Shown piece by piece: positions 10,554-20,439 of a stretch of 64,000 nt of DNA. The stretch is from Pinguiococcus pyrenoidosus (taxonomy: Eukaryota > Sar > Pinguiophyceae > Pinguiochrysidales > Pinguiochrysidaceae), in the NCBI GenBank assembly GCA_019677205.1, contig JAAMXY010001516.1, positions 124,001-188,000 of the forward strand, given 5' to 3'. The notes under the pieces are model-generated. The model was given only the letters and a program-made list of their open reading frames with translations, did no database searches and was not told the origin of the DNA. How positions within the stretch are numbered: the first letter of the stretch is position 1; every line of letters begins with the position of its first letter. Position numbers and translations under genes: made by a program.

Positions 10554-13500
10554 CTAGCGCTTCTTCGCGATGACAAAGCCAACCCAGGGAAAGCTCCCTG
10601 GAGACCCGCGGAAGCCGACCGTGCTGGCAAACTCCGACGGGACCATGTAGACGCTTACCGTCTTCTTGTCGAACTCGGCAACTCCGCATCGCTTATTGCT
10701 TACAAGCATGTCCTTCAGCGCCCTACAGAGGAAGACGTTGGCAATGGCTATTCCCTTCCATGCCTCGCAAGTTGAGCATATCGTACCTGGCACTCTTCTC
10801 GTTATCCTCTCCCGGAACGTTTGCAGCCCTTATGTGATAGACCGTCCGGTTTCCCACTGCTCTAATGTCGTTCAAGAATGCGCTCACAGCCTAGGGTGTG
10901 CGAGTCGGCAGATAAGTTACGAAGTAGGAGGAACACCCCAGAGGAGTGTTTCGGTCGCCGGATGTTGCCTGCATACCTGCAGCTTGACTCGCCCTTGCAG
11001 GCGAAGAGGGGTGCGCAGCATGTCCTCGGCTCCCAACTCGTCTTGAGCGACGAAGATCTCGGCCCGAAAGGGTGGATACCCCTTGTACTCCACCGCATAT
11101 GTGGTGGGGAGCTTCTCCAGCGGGACCGACTCCTGCTTCTCCTCCACGTGATTGCTCCAGGCGCGGATCGCTGTCCGCTCCGTTGGGGACCGTTGCCCTG
11201 TCGGAGTCGCGGGGGAACTGCTGCCGTTGGAAGGAGCTTGGGCGCCTGACTTCACGGACCCCCCGGCCTCGGCTTTGATGGAAAGAGCCTTCTTCTTTGG
11301 TGTACGGTCCTTCTCCCCTTCCTCCGCCTTGACCGGCTTCTCGCCTTTCGCGCCGCCTCCCGCGCGCCTCTCTACCTTGCGTCTCGCAGCTTTCCCAGTA
11401 TCCTTCGAATCAGCGCCCTCTCGAGCACGCTTCTTGCTTGGCTCGTCCTTGGCACCCTTCTGCGGCCTCTGCCGTTCCTGCATCTTCCTATCCAGCCTGT
11501 CTACGATCGACGTCTTGTAGTCCCTCAGGTTCTTCAGCTCTGCGGGGCGCATGCCCACGAGGTCCTTCATCGACTTGCCGCCATTGACGATTTGGCCCAT
11601 GACGTGACTCGTTCGATTGCTCAGAGCATAGAGGAGGCGGCGGTGCTTGGCACCATATTTCTCATCCTCGGGACCCTCCGCCGATGCCGTTGATCCTCCG
11701 TCGGGCTTGGAGTTTGAGAAGATCTCCAGCTCGAAATCCCATGCGACGACAGCGGCGGCTGCGGGCACCTCGCTGCTCTCGGCAAGCTCGGTGTGCGCAT
11801 GCAGGCCTCGGGCAAAGATTGGAACCACGGACTCCCTAGCTCTCGCTCGCTTGTGATTCGGCTTCTTCTCCGTAGCGATCCTCGCCGTGGGGACATCGCG
11901 CAGGTCCTGTCGCAGGTCGTCGAGGGCTTCTGGGATGCCGGCGTCCTCGACGCCCCTATCGATGCTGTCAAGCAACTCCAAGCTACCTTTTATGGACGGT
12001 GCATTGAAATCCCTTGCCCTCGTGAGCTTCTGCGCATCCGCGAACAAGCAGCCGTCTTCTTTCCACCAGCACAGAAGGGTATCCAGCATCTGGTCTTTCT
12101 TCTTGCTCGCACAGGCGTCGCCGCAGAAGCTTGACTGTTTCATCGCTCTGTTGGCGCAGCCGGCCCGCACACAGGGGTAGTACACCGTTGGCTCGATCGA
12201 AGCATCCGAATCCTCCTCGAGGCTGTCACTTCTGCTTGTCAGGGCCGAAGAGAGTCCTCGCAAGGTCTTCGGCATTGGGATAACAGTCTTCGAAGCTGGC
12301 GGACGCTTGCTGCGCTCAGGTGCCGAGGGCTTCACCGGGGGCTTGACGTCTAGCCCTGCCGCTTCCACAGGCTTGGGCTTCTGCGGACCTGTCACGATGC
12401 GCCGGAGGTGCTCCGTCAATTTCACCCCCGCCCGTACTGGGAGAAGCGACTCTTCCTTGAGGATCTGGTAGATCTGCGTAGTCTGCGCCGCTTTTTCCAT
12501 CGCCGACGAGACAGTGAGAAAGCGAGACGCCTTCTCGGACCACTGCCGAACTAGATTGGTGGCAGCGACCAATAGGTTCACACTCTCGCTGGCAATCTTC
12601 ACGCAGGTATTGACGGATCCCGAGAAGACGTAGGTCTTCTGCAACATCGGGCCCTCCACGGTGCCCGAATAGACTTGTAGTGTGTCTCCCTGTCTGCCTT
12701 TTGCGGTGCCTTTCTCCGCTACTCCGGCTCCGAGGGCGCCAAAGGCGCTGACCACCTCACTCGGAATATCTACGAAGAATCTCCGGAGCTCTGCAATGTA
12801 CTTCTCTGCTCGGCCAATGCCCATCCTTCGTTCCTGCTCTTCCTGAGGAGCTTGCTCTATCTTCTGCATGCGCTCCTTGAATCGTTTCAGCGATTTGAAA
12901 TTCGGAGCAAGGTGCGTCAGTAGCTCGGTCATGAACTCCGCAACGACGCGCTCGGGACTGGTGACCAATCGGAGCTTGAAGCTGTCGTTCACGCGACCGA
13001 ACTCGCTTCGTAGGCGATCGATGTCTTCTTCCTCAATCTCTCTATTTACACTGGTCTGGTTGAGCGGTTCCCCTTGCTCGATAAAGTCGGATCTCAAGAG
13101 CGTGCTCACGCGGCTTGCAAGAGCGCGATCAGCATTCAGAATATCAACAAGAGCCGCTGCCTCGGTGAATCGGATTTTCTTCCGTATCGGCATGTTGAGC
13201 ATGGCGGTAATGCTGTCAACGTGGATCAGCGCCGTCTTGTCCGTCCGCCGCTTCTTCCCCGTGCGCGCGCTCATGCGCACCACAAGCATCGGGGACGCTT
13301 TCGCCACGTACTCGCTTGCCTGCTTGTCAACTGACGTCAAGTGCTCGCGAATTCGTCCGAGATCCACCGCAGGGAAGATGGGTCCCATCTCAGCCGTCAG
13401 GGGGGCAGCTGCTGGGTTGATCGCCGCGAATTCCCGAAGAACTGCGCGAAGCTGCTGGATTTCAAGCTGGGGGCCAGCTGCGGTTGCCCGGGGCGACATG

Positions 13501-16500
13501 CCGATCACAATGGAAAGGAAGTTCGAAAGAGATCCAATCACTTTGAGGGCGATCAGCCCTCGCTCTTCTTCAGCCATTTGGTAGGGAGTCTTCGACAGCT
13601 CAGCACAGATGTTTTGTACCGTCTTCGCTGTCAGGAGCAGCACGGTTTGCGCCTGCCCCTGCGCCTCGGACTGCGCCTGTAGATGCGGTGGGGAGTCGCT
13701 CTCGTTGAGGATACGCTCGTTGAGGAAGAGCTCCGTTGTGAAAGAGGCCTCCGCGCGAGCGAGGCACGGCCGGAACGCATCCGTTACCTTCGCTTGCTCT
13801 TTCAGAATCTGCATCGACTCAGTATACCCCCGTATACCTGCAAATCGACCCGCAACTTCAGCGCAAGGCGAAGGCAAAGATTTGCCGGCGTCCTCGAAGA
13901 ACTTCTGAGCCGCCACCAATGGAGCACTGCTGCGTCGCTTCGCATCCGGTGTTGGGCTCCTCAGCTCGTTGACGATCCCCTCGACCCACTTCACGGCGAC
14001 CTCGCAGTAGCACTCTCCTAGGATTCCAAACAAGCTAAGCTTGCTTAGGCGACGGCTGGCCTGCATCGCTGAAGCGATGTCTCGCAGAAGGGGCTTTGCA
14101 CGCTCCGAGTCGAAGTCGCCCTCTAGGAGCTCCAGTGCAGCCATCGCGATGGAGCTAATCTGGAGCGCAGCTTTGATGTCCTCCCTCGTCGAGGAGGACG
14201 CCGGGCATCCTTTCGATGCAGCGATGTGTCCTTCGAGGGACGTTCTGTACTCGGTGAGAGCAGCTGCCCTCCTCTCCACTGTCGCTTGCAGGAGCTCCTG
14301 CGCTTTCGATTCCCATGCATCTGCCCCTGCAATCAAACTGCGAAGCTTGTCCGCGGTCTTCTCGTTCAAGGTAAGTTTCGCCTGCTCTGCCGAAGCTAGG
14401 ATCGCCTCAAGAGTCCTCTTCGAGTATTTCCCTTCGTCGTCGCCACCGGTCTGAAAGACTCGCACGGCCTTCTTCGCGGTCGACGTGAGCTTCTCGGCGG
14501 CCTGCACTTTTCCAGTCGCCTCTACCAGCATCGTCTGCAGTCGACCCTTCAAAGCCTTGAGGGCTTCGGCACTGCCAGAGATAAGTAGAAGGAGCTCATC
14601 GATTCGAGCCGTCTTCTGTGTGAGTGCTGACTGGTTTGCGAGGAGACGATCAAGAGTGGTCTCTCGGCTACAAAGAACACTTTGGGTCTTCTCTATGTCT
14701 GGAAGATCTGCAACTAACTGCAAACCTTCCTCCTCAGGTGTGATGAATGGTTCGTGCTGGAGGATGGACAAGCTTGCTGCCACCTCATCCCGAGATTCGC
14801 TCCCGAGGATGGACTCGGTCTCCAGCTTCGCGAGGGCGGCAGCTTTTCCTGGAGAGTTGTCGACCTTCTTGATTTCCGCTTCAAAGTTGTTCTTGCAAGT
14901 CCGAAGCTCTTCGAAGGCCGCTTGTATCCGAGACGGAGCATTTTCCGGCAGCAGGGTAACATTCTCCAAGATGGACGCGCCTTGGTCGAGAAAAGCGCGC
15001 CCTGTGGACTGCGAGTACCGTCGACTCCTGGTCCTCGACAGAACACACCATCGGACGGCTTCCCACCACAGCGCGAGCAGCTGCCGCTTACCTTGGAAGG
15101 ACGACAGAGGGGCAATTCTCTCTTCGCAGAGGGACCTCAGTTCCGTGAGCAGCTCGTCGCTGCTGGCGGGAGCCCCACCTTCCTTAAGCCTTTGATCCGC
15201 GAGATCGTCCACTTTCTGAATCCACGCTACGGCCTTGTCAAGTGCCTTCTGCAGCCGCTCCTTCTCCACGATACGAACTGGCGCATCATCCATGTCTGCG
15301 GTTGCCCCTCTGACATCTTCCACCGTAAACTGCGCGTCTTCTCCGTTTGCGCCGACATTCTTCTCTACCAAAACGCCCTTGTAGTTCTCCCCAAGGGATG
15401 TCACATCTCCGAGAATCTTTACGGCCGGTTTTGCCGTGCACGCACGGAGAAGGTCGGAATAGCGCGATTGCCACTCCGCTCCGACGTTGGCACGCTCCAC
15501 CAAACCTTGGTAAACAGCGGAGACCTCTGGTAGATTGGCAATCGCCCAGCTGCTCGCTTGTCCAGTGATCCCGAGAACTTCGGCGCTTGTCGGCTTCTTC
15601 TGTAAGGATACCTCGTGGGCATTCAGCAGCCATTTGATCTCATCTCCACAGCGCGCGAGCTTCTGTGCGTGCTTCGGAATGATAAGCGTGCTCGGTCTCC
15701 GGGCTAGCTGAGCGACAATCTGCTTCAAGACTTGGGTGAGCTTCGGTACGAGATCGTCCCTCAAACGCCCACTCGATGTCGATGTGGGGACATCCGCTTT
15801 GCAGAGCAACCGGAATCTGGTGATGAGATTGACAGCCGCGTCTTCCCAGTCGTCCACGTCCTTCAGGAGTTGCCGTAGTGCCGCTTCCGTGTCGGCGGCC
15901 GCGTTCTTGATTCCGTACGACGACAAAGGGTAGGTTTCCTTCGGCAGCACTAAGACGTCGTCCTCGACGTCCTCGTCCGCGGTATCGTCGGATGCTTCCT
16001 CGGGCGTGAGTAGATCCAAATGCTCTACGAGGGTCTCCTGGTTCAATCCGTCCGGCATGCTCACAATCCAGCGCTGCAAGCTCAGGTTCAGGGGACGGAT
16101 CTCGTCTTCGATTGCCTTCGCAGTCCCCTCGTCTATTGGCCGCACGACATCCCGGACGTTCTTCATCCAAAGATGCAAGGTGTCGACTCGACGGAAGAAC
16201 GTCATGGCTAGGTTCATCTCCTCGCTGATCCGGTCCTTCTCAGCATTTGCCTCCTTGACGGAGGCAGAGATGACGGAGCCTGTCTTGCTCAAGTTCTTGC
16301 AGTGGCTGCACACGAACGAAGTCACGTCCTCGTCATCCCCCACGCCGACGCAGTGCCCGTGGAACCACTCGGAGCAGACGTCGCAGGATAGCAAGAAGCC
16401 GTCTTCCTCTTTCGTGTACGAGTACTGCGTCAGGCACTCGCAGAACTTCGGGGTCTTCTCCTTCACATGCTCCAGACACCACGCGACAAGCTGCTTCTCA

Positions 16501-16685
16501 GCGCCTTCCTCGCTTCCACTGGTGATGCGAAATCCAACCGCGGACTCCCTTCCCTCGGGAAGAGGCACGCGCTCCTCGCACTGCGGCTCCGCGCACTCGA
16601 GCGTTCCATCTGTCCCAAGATTTCGGCCGAAGGCGGTGTCGCTCAGAAGCTCACGGAGGAGCTCGCGATAGGACTTCACGTCCAT
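10554..16685 (-). CDS. PHD-finger / TFIIS-M-like / SPOC domain nuclear protein
   Basis: Three exons, 16685-10977, 10890-10787 and 10722-10554, give about 1993 residues. Residues 82-129 form a PHD finger (CEC, then CDVCSEWFHGHC, then CSHC), which typically reads histone H3 tails. A very long helical region follows, with weak similarity to the PLU-1-like helical part of KDM5 proteins. A small Cys cluster (CVRAGCANRAMKQSSFCGDAC) lies near residue 1500, and a TFIIS central-domain-like helical segment (LLYALSNRTSHVMGQIVNG) near 1690. After a Lys-rich linker the C-terminus is a SPOC domain that only becomes visible once the two last introns are removed (AFLNDIRAVGNRTVYHIRA, ALKDMLVSNKRCGVAEFD, VYMVPS). 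This architecture matches the DIDO/BYE1-type regulators that bind chromatin and the phosphorylated RNA polymerase II tail. No JmjC catalytic domain was found. Confidence 0.85.
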
Positions 16686-16974
16686 GTGATATGTAATGAG
16701 GAATATCGAGCCAGAAGCGAAGTTGCAAGGAGGAGGATAGTCGACAACGGATCTGTGAAGGATTGAGACGTGGTGCTTGTTTTACGTCTCAGCCGAACTC
16801 CGTTTGCCCCATCCGCAGGTCCTCCGTCGCGAATCCGCCGAGCTCACAAGATCCACGACGATGAGAGGGTGGTGAATCAGACAAGTGGACCTTAATGCAG
16901 GGAGCACGGCGGTCTGCTTCGGCCTTTGGCGCGCGTGGGGAAATGTGAGGTCGCCTCCGAGTCACACAAGTCCG

Positions 16975-17085
16975 AAAATATTAAAGTTTTTACAATATAT
17001 TTTTATCTTTTTATTTATTTATACAAAAATTAATTAAAAATATTATATTATTTTTTGTTGTAAATTACTTTAAACTTAGCGCCAT
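16975..17085. other. AT-rich island between divergent genes
   Basis: About 110 bp of almost pure A/T (for example TTTTATTTATTTATAC) in surroundings of about 55-60% GC. It lies between the divergent starts of the PHD/SPOC gene (16685) and the CDF transporter (about 17365). No coding or repeat structure is visible. Confidence 0.8.
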
Positions 17086-17364
17086 ATCGATCAAGGTCAT
17101 CCGTCCTTCCGGTTGAGTTTCCTCCCAGTCTCGATCCTGCTCATGAGGAGGCAAGGCTGCGAACAGAAGCGAAAAGAAGAGGACTCCGCCTCCGCCGAGT
17201 GCCGCCTGGCCAAGGCGCCGTTATGCAAAGCCAGTTGGCGGCCATTCGCTGCTGGAGACCCTGGCGGCCTCCAAGGTTGCTCTGCTGGCGGATTCTGACG
17301 ACGTCGTCCCTGCCCTCCCCGGAGACAGATCAAGTAGGCTTGCTGCCCAGCCCTGACTCCTGAG

Positions 17365-18916
17365 ACCTTGAAGCCTCACTGCTCGGGTACCGGTCGCAGG
17401 CGGCGGTAGCCGTGACTTGGACCGGGGCTTTCGCGAACATCGTTCTATGCGGGGCCAAGTTCGCCGGCGGCGTCGCGGGAAACAGCGCCGGTCTGGTGGC
17501 AGATGCGGCCCATTCCCTAAGTGCGTATCAAGCAAGCTTTCACAGCCGCCCCCTCACGTATTTCATGCTGATGCGGCGCGAACTGCAGCTGATCTGGCGG
17601 GAGACGCAGTGACGCTGGTTTCGTACCAGCAGGCGAGAAAGCCTCCCGACAGCGACCATCCTTTCGGCCACGGAAAAATCGAATCCCTGGGTACGCCATC
17701 TTGGGGTGGATTCGTTGCCGATGCCGCCGCTGAGCCTCTTTCCTTTCACTGTTGTGACCACCCAGGAACCCTCGCGGTGTCGGGCCTCCTCTTGACTGCC
17801 GGGATTGGAGCGGGTTGGCACTCCGTGCACGAGGGGCTTCCTTTGCTCGAGTCCGCCCTATCGTTGCCAAACGGATTCGAGCAGGTGCCGCGGGAGCATC
17901 TTCCGCCGAATGGCATTGCAGCGGCAATCTGCCTGGTGTCGCTTGCAGTGAAAGAGACTCTCTATCGGCTCACGAAAAGCATCGGAGACAAGATGGGCAG
18001 CTCGGTGCTCATCGCGAACGCGGAGCACCACCGGAGTGATGCGCTCAGTAGCGGAGTGGCTCTGGTTGGAGTGATCGGAGCGGGAGTCGGAATGCCGCTG
18101 CTCGACCCCATCGCCGGCCTGGTTGTCGCTGCGATGATTCTGCAGGTTGGGGCGAGCCTTAGCGTGCGGAGTATCCATGACCTCCTGGATCGCCGCAGAT
18201 GTCTGTCCGATGAGGCGACCCTTGCCGAGACCGTGATGAAGGTCGGCGACGGACTGATTCGCGACTTTGTGCTCCGCGCGCGGAGGAGTGGCCCGCATCT
18301 GGTAGCCGACATCATCGTTGAGGTGGAAGGGCTCCTGAGTGCAAGCGCGGCCCACACAATCGGAGAGCACATCCGGCTTGAGCTGTTGGAGCGCCACAAG
18401 GACATCGGACTGCGAGACGTGGCCTTGCAGATCAAACCGCGGTATCGAGATCATGTCTCGTCTCGCGCAGACCTGTTGGCGCTGCCGCATGTGGTGGAAG
18501 GCGAGGTGCGGACGGTCATTCGCGACCGGATTCCAGAGGTAGAGAGCATCTCTGCCATTCAGATATACTACAACGTGAATCGGCCGAGCAAGCGCCCGCT
18601 CAAGCATCAGATGTTCGAAAACGATGGCATTGGCGTGGATGCGGAAGACGTCGATAAGATAAAGAAGGGAGACGCAGACGGCAGTGGGAGACGCGTGACG
18701 GCGAAAGTGGACGGCGAGAGGGCGCCGCGGGGCATTTCCGTTGAAGTGAACCTCAATCTGAGGCCAGACATGACGATTCGGGAGGCGTATGAAGTAGCCA
18801 AGCGCGTTCGGAAGCATGTCTTGGAGATTCGAGATATGCAAGCGTGCCAAGTGCATCTTGAGCTGGAACGAGAAGAGTCTTGGGGGAAGCACGTCTCAAG
18901 TCTCGTCGACCCATGA
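17365..18916 (+). CDS. Cation diffusion facilitator (CDF/MTP) metal transporter, 5' exon unresolved
   Basis: Supported exons are 17365-17520, 17589-17690 and 17766-18916, in phase across introns of 68 and 75 nt. The joined protein shows the CDF hallmarks: TWTGAFANIVLCGAKF, VADAAHSL-TDLAGDAVTLVS (HxxxD metal site in TM2), HPFGHGKIESLG and EHHRSDALSSGVAL (second HxxxD site in TM5), then a cytosolic ferredoxin-like C-terminal domain. CDF proteins exchange Zn, Mn, Fe or Co for protons; the sequence does not decide the metal. The frame after the first part (KPPDSDHPFGHG) resembles mitochondrial-type MTP members. A possible upstream first exon with a basic, Trp/Arg-rich leader begins at an ATG near 17224 but does not connect in phase, so the start is open. 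The C-terminal ~120 residues are a charged extension beyond the usual domain. Confidence 0.85.
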
Positions 18917-19136
18917 AGCCCCTGACCAAGTCTCGTGTGCTTCCCGGCGGAGTATCGGGAGCTTTTCAGACGAGAAGCAGGACCTTCTTTCGAGGCACTG
19001 CGTGTGTGGGTGTTCCAGGTAGAGTCACGGCAGGGGATGGTTGGACAGATGAGATCCCCGATATCGCATGACCCGAAGGGTGCGTTCCTTCCTCAGATAG
19101 CTAGGTTTGCTAATGTTTCACGTCGAACGTTGCGAA

Positions 19137-19991
19137 TTATTGATGCTTGGAGGCCACTCGACTCCGCCTTTGCCTTCGAACCAAGTTGCGCACCTTGGGC
19201 TTTGCAAGGCCTTGGTGCTGACTGCGCACTTTGGGCTTAGCAAGGCCTTGGTGCTGATTGCGCACTTTGGGCTTTGCACGGCCGTGGTGCGGCGCCACCT
19301 GATGCTCTCGCACGATCTTCGGGCGCGCTGCCCTTGCCCTGTCCACTTCCACCCGAGCAGGAAGCTTGCTTGCCCAGACCTGATGCTCTCGCACGATCTT
19401 CGGGCGCGCTGCCCTTGCACTATCCACTTCCACCCGAGCAGGAACCTTGTTTGCCCAGTCCTGATGCTGTCGCACGATCTTCGGGCGCGCTGCCCTTGCC
19501 CTGTCCACTTCCACCCGAGCAGGAACCTTGCTTGCCCAGTCCTGATGCTGTCGCACGATCTTCGGGCGCACTACCCTTGCACTGTCCACTTCCACCCGAG
19601 CACGGAAATTGTCTGCCCAGACCGACTCCCCCGTCTCCTCGTTGTAGTAGAAGGTGCGTTGGTCGAGGCTCTTGAGCCGAACGCCCGCCGGCTGGCGCCG
19701 GACTTGGGCCTCCGGGGTTTCCTGCCGAGTCGCCAGCTGCTCGTCAAGCTCCCTTCTGAAGAAGTCGTAGACCAGCCGGAACTCCTTGATGCGATACGCA
19801 ATTTTCACGAACCAGTCCACGTCCGAGTCGCGGAGGCTGCACACAAAGGCATACACGTTTTCCGACTGGCTCGCGTCGTCCCAGTAGGGGAAGCTCAGCC
19901 AGTCCACCTCGGAGTTGTCCAGCGCCTCAGCACCAGTCTGGTACTTGCAAGGAAAGAGCTTGACGCGCTCGGCTGATGACACGGCTGCCAT
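19137..19991 (-). CDS. Repeat-rich protein with WW-like segment
   Basis: A single frame of 284 residues beginning MAAVSSAERVKLFPCKY. The first 110 residues are non-repetitive and acidic-aromatic. A WW-domain-like segment follows (LDQRTFYYNEETGESVWAD), showing the YYN-x-x-TGES core and only one of the two signature Trp. Next come four 27-residue repeats (core VPARVEVDRARAARPKIVR) and then three 12-residue repeats (AKPKVRNQHQGL). The repeats are very basic and could bind nucleic acid or be disordered. The 27-residue units correspond exactly to 81-bp DNA repeats, so the array is in frame and probably expands and contracts. Function unknown. Confidence 0.6.
   Translation of the reverse strand: MAAVSSAERVKLFPCKYQTGAEALDNSEVDWLSFPYWDDASQSENVYAFVCSLRDSDVDWFVKIAYRIKEFRLVYDFFRRELDEQLATRQETPEAQVRRQPAGVRLKSLDQRTFYYNEETGESVWADNFRARVEVDSARVVRPKIVRQHQDWASKVPARVEVDRARAARPKIVRQHQDWANKVPARVEVDSARAARPKIVREHQVWASKLPARVEVDRARAARPKIVREHQVAPHHGRAKPKVRNQHQGLAKPKVRSQHQGLAKPKVRNLVRRQRRSRVASKHQ
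19190..19300. repeat. 36-bp minisatellite, about 3 copies
   Basis: Three units of 36 bp, starting around GCGCACTTTGGGCTT and containing AAGGCCTTGGTGCTGA, lie in the 3' coding end of the WW-like protein and encode its 12-residue repeats. Confidence 0.85.
19301..19625. repeat. 81-bp minisatellite, 4 copies
   Basis: Units begin at 19301, 19382, 19463 and 19544 (GATGCTCTCGCACGATCTTC or GATGCTGTCGCACGATCTTC), a constant period of 81 bp, that is 27 codons. Copies differ by only a few bases. The array is fully inside the coding frame of the WW-like protein. Confidence 0.95.
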
Positions 19992-20068
19992 TTCTCCGGC
20001 GAAGCGATGGGTCGGGACTCTGCGTAGGTGGGTGTCCGGCGATTTCTGGCAGCTGCGGCGAAGCGGGA

Positions 20069-20104
20069 GGGTTCGGGTTCGGGTCCGGGTCCGGGTCCGG
20101 GTCC
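20069..20104. repeat. GGGTCC/GGGTTC hexamer microsatellite
   Basis: About six copies of a GGGTTC/GGGTCC hexamer just upstream of the WW-like gene start, in the divergent spacer (19992-20439) shared with the hydrolase gene. Nothing else recognisable was seen in this spacer. Confidence 0.9.
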
Positions 20105-20439
20105 AAACAAATCAGGTCCGGGTCGCGGGTCAATGGATTTCAGATTCGGCCAATGGCGGTTCTGTGACGTGGTTTCAAGATTGCTTCGGCGATTCCACCA
20201 ATCGGAGAACTTCGCGGCAGGATTTTTAGGTTTGTATCCAATTGTGGTCAATCACCGAGCAAGAGCGAACCAAACGAATCTGAAAAAGCCATACAATGGG
20301 CCTTCTATCCCACCTTCGCAATATCTCTCAGCACCTCGTACCGAATCCAGCCTTCGGTGTCACCACGTCCGAAAAACCCGCTTATGCCGGTATGCAAGAG
20401 GGACCGCAATAAAGATATCAGGTTGCCGAGCGCAGCTTT

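Noticed and set aside
19190-19625. Regularly spaced repeats that could suggest a CRISPR array
   Set aside because: The units are directly adjacent and nearly identical over their entire length with no unique spacers, they are coding, and the genome is eukaryotic. They are minisatellites.
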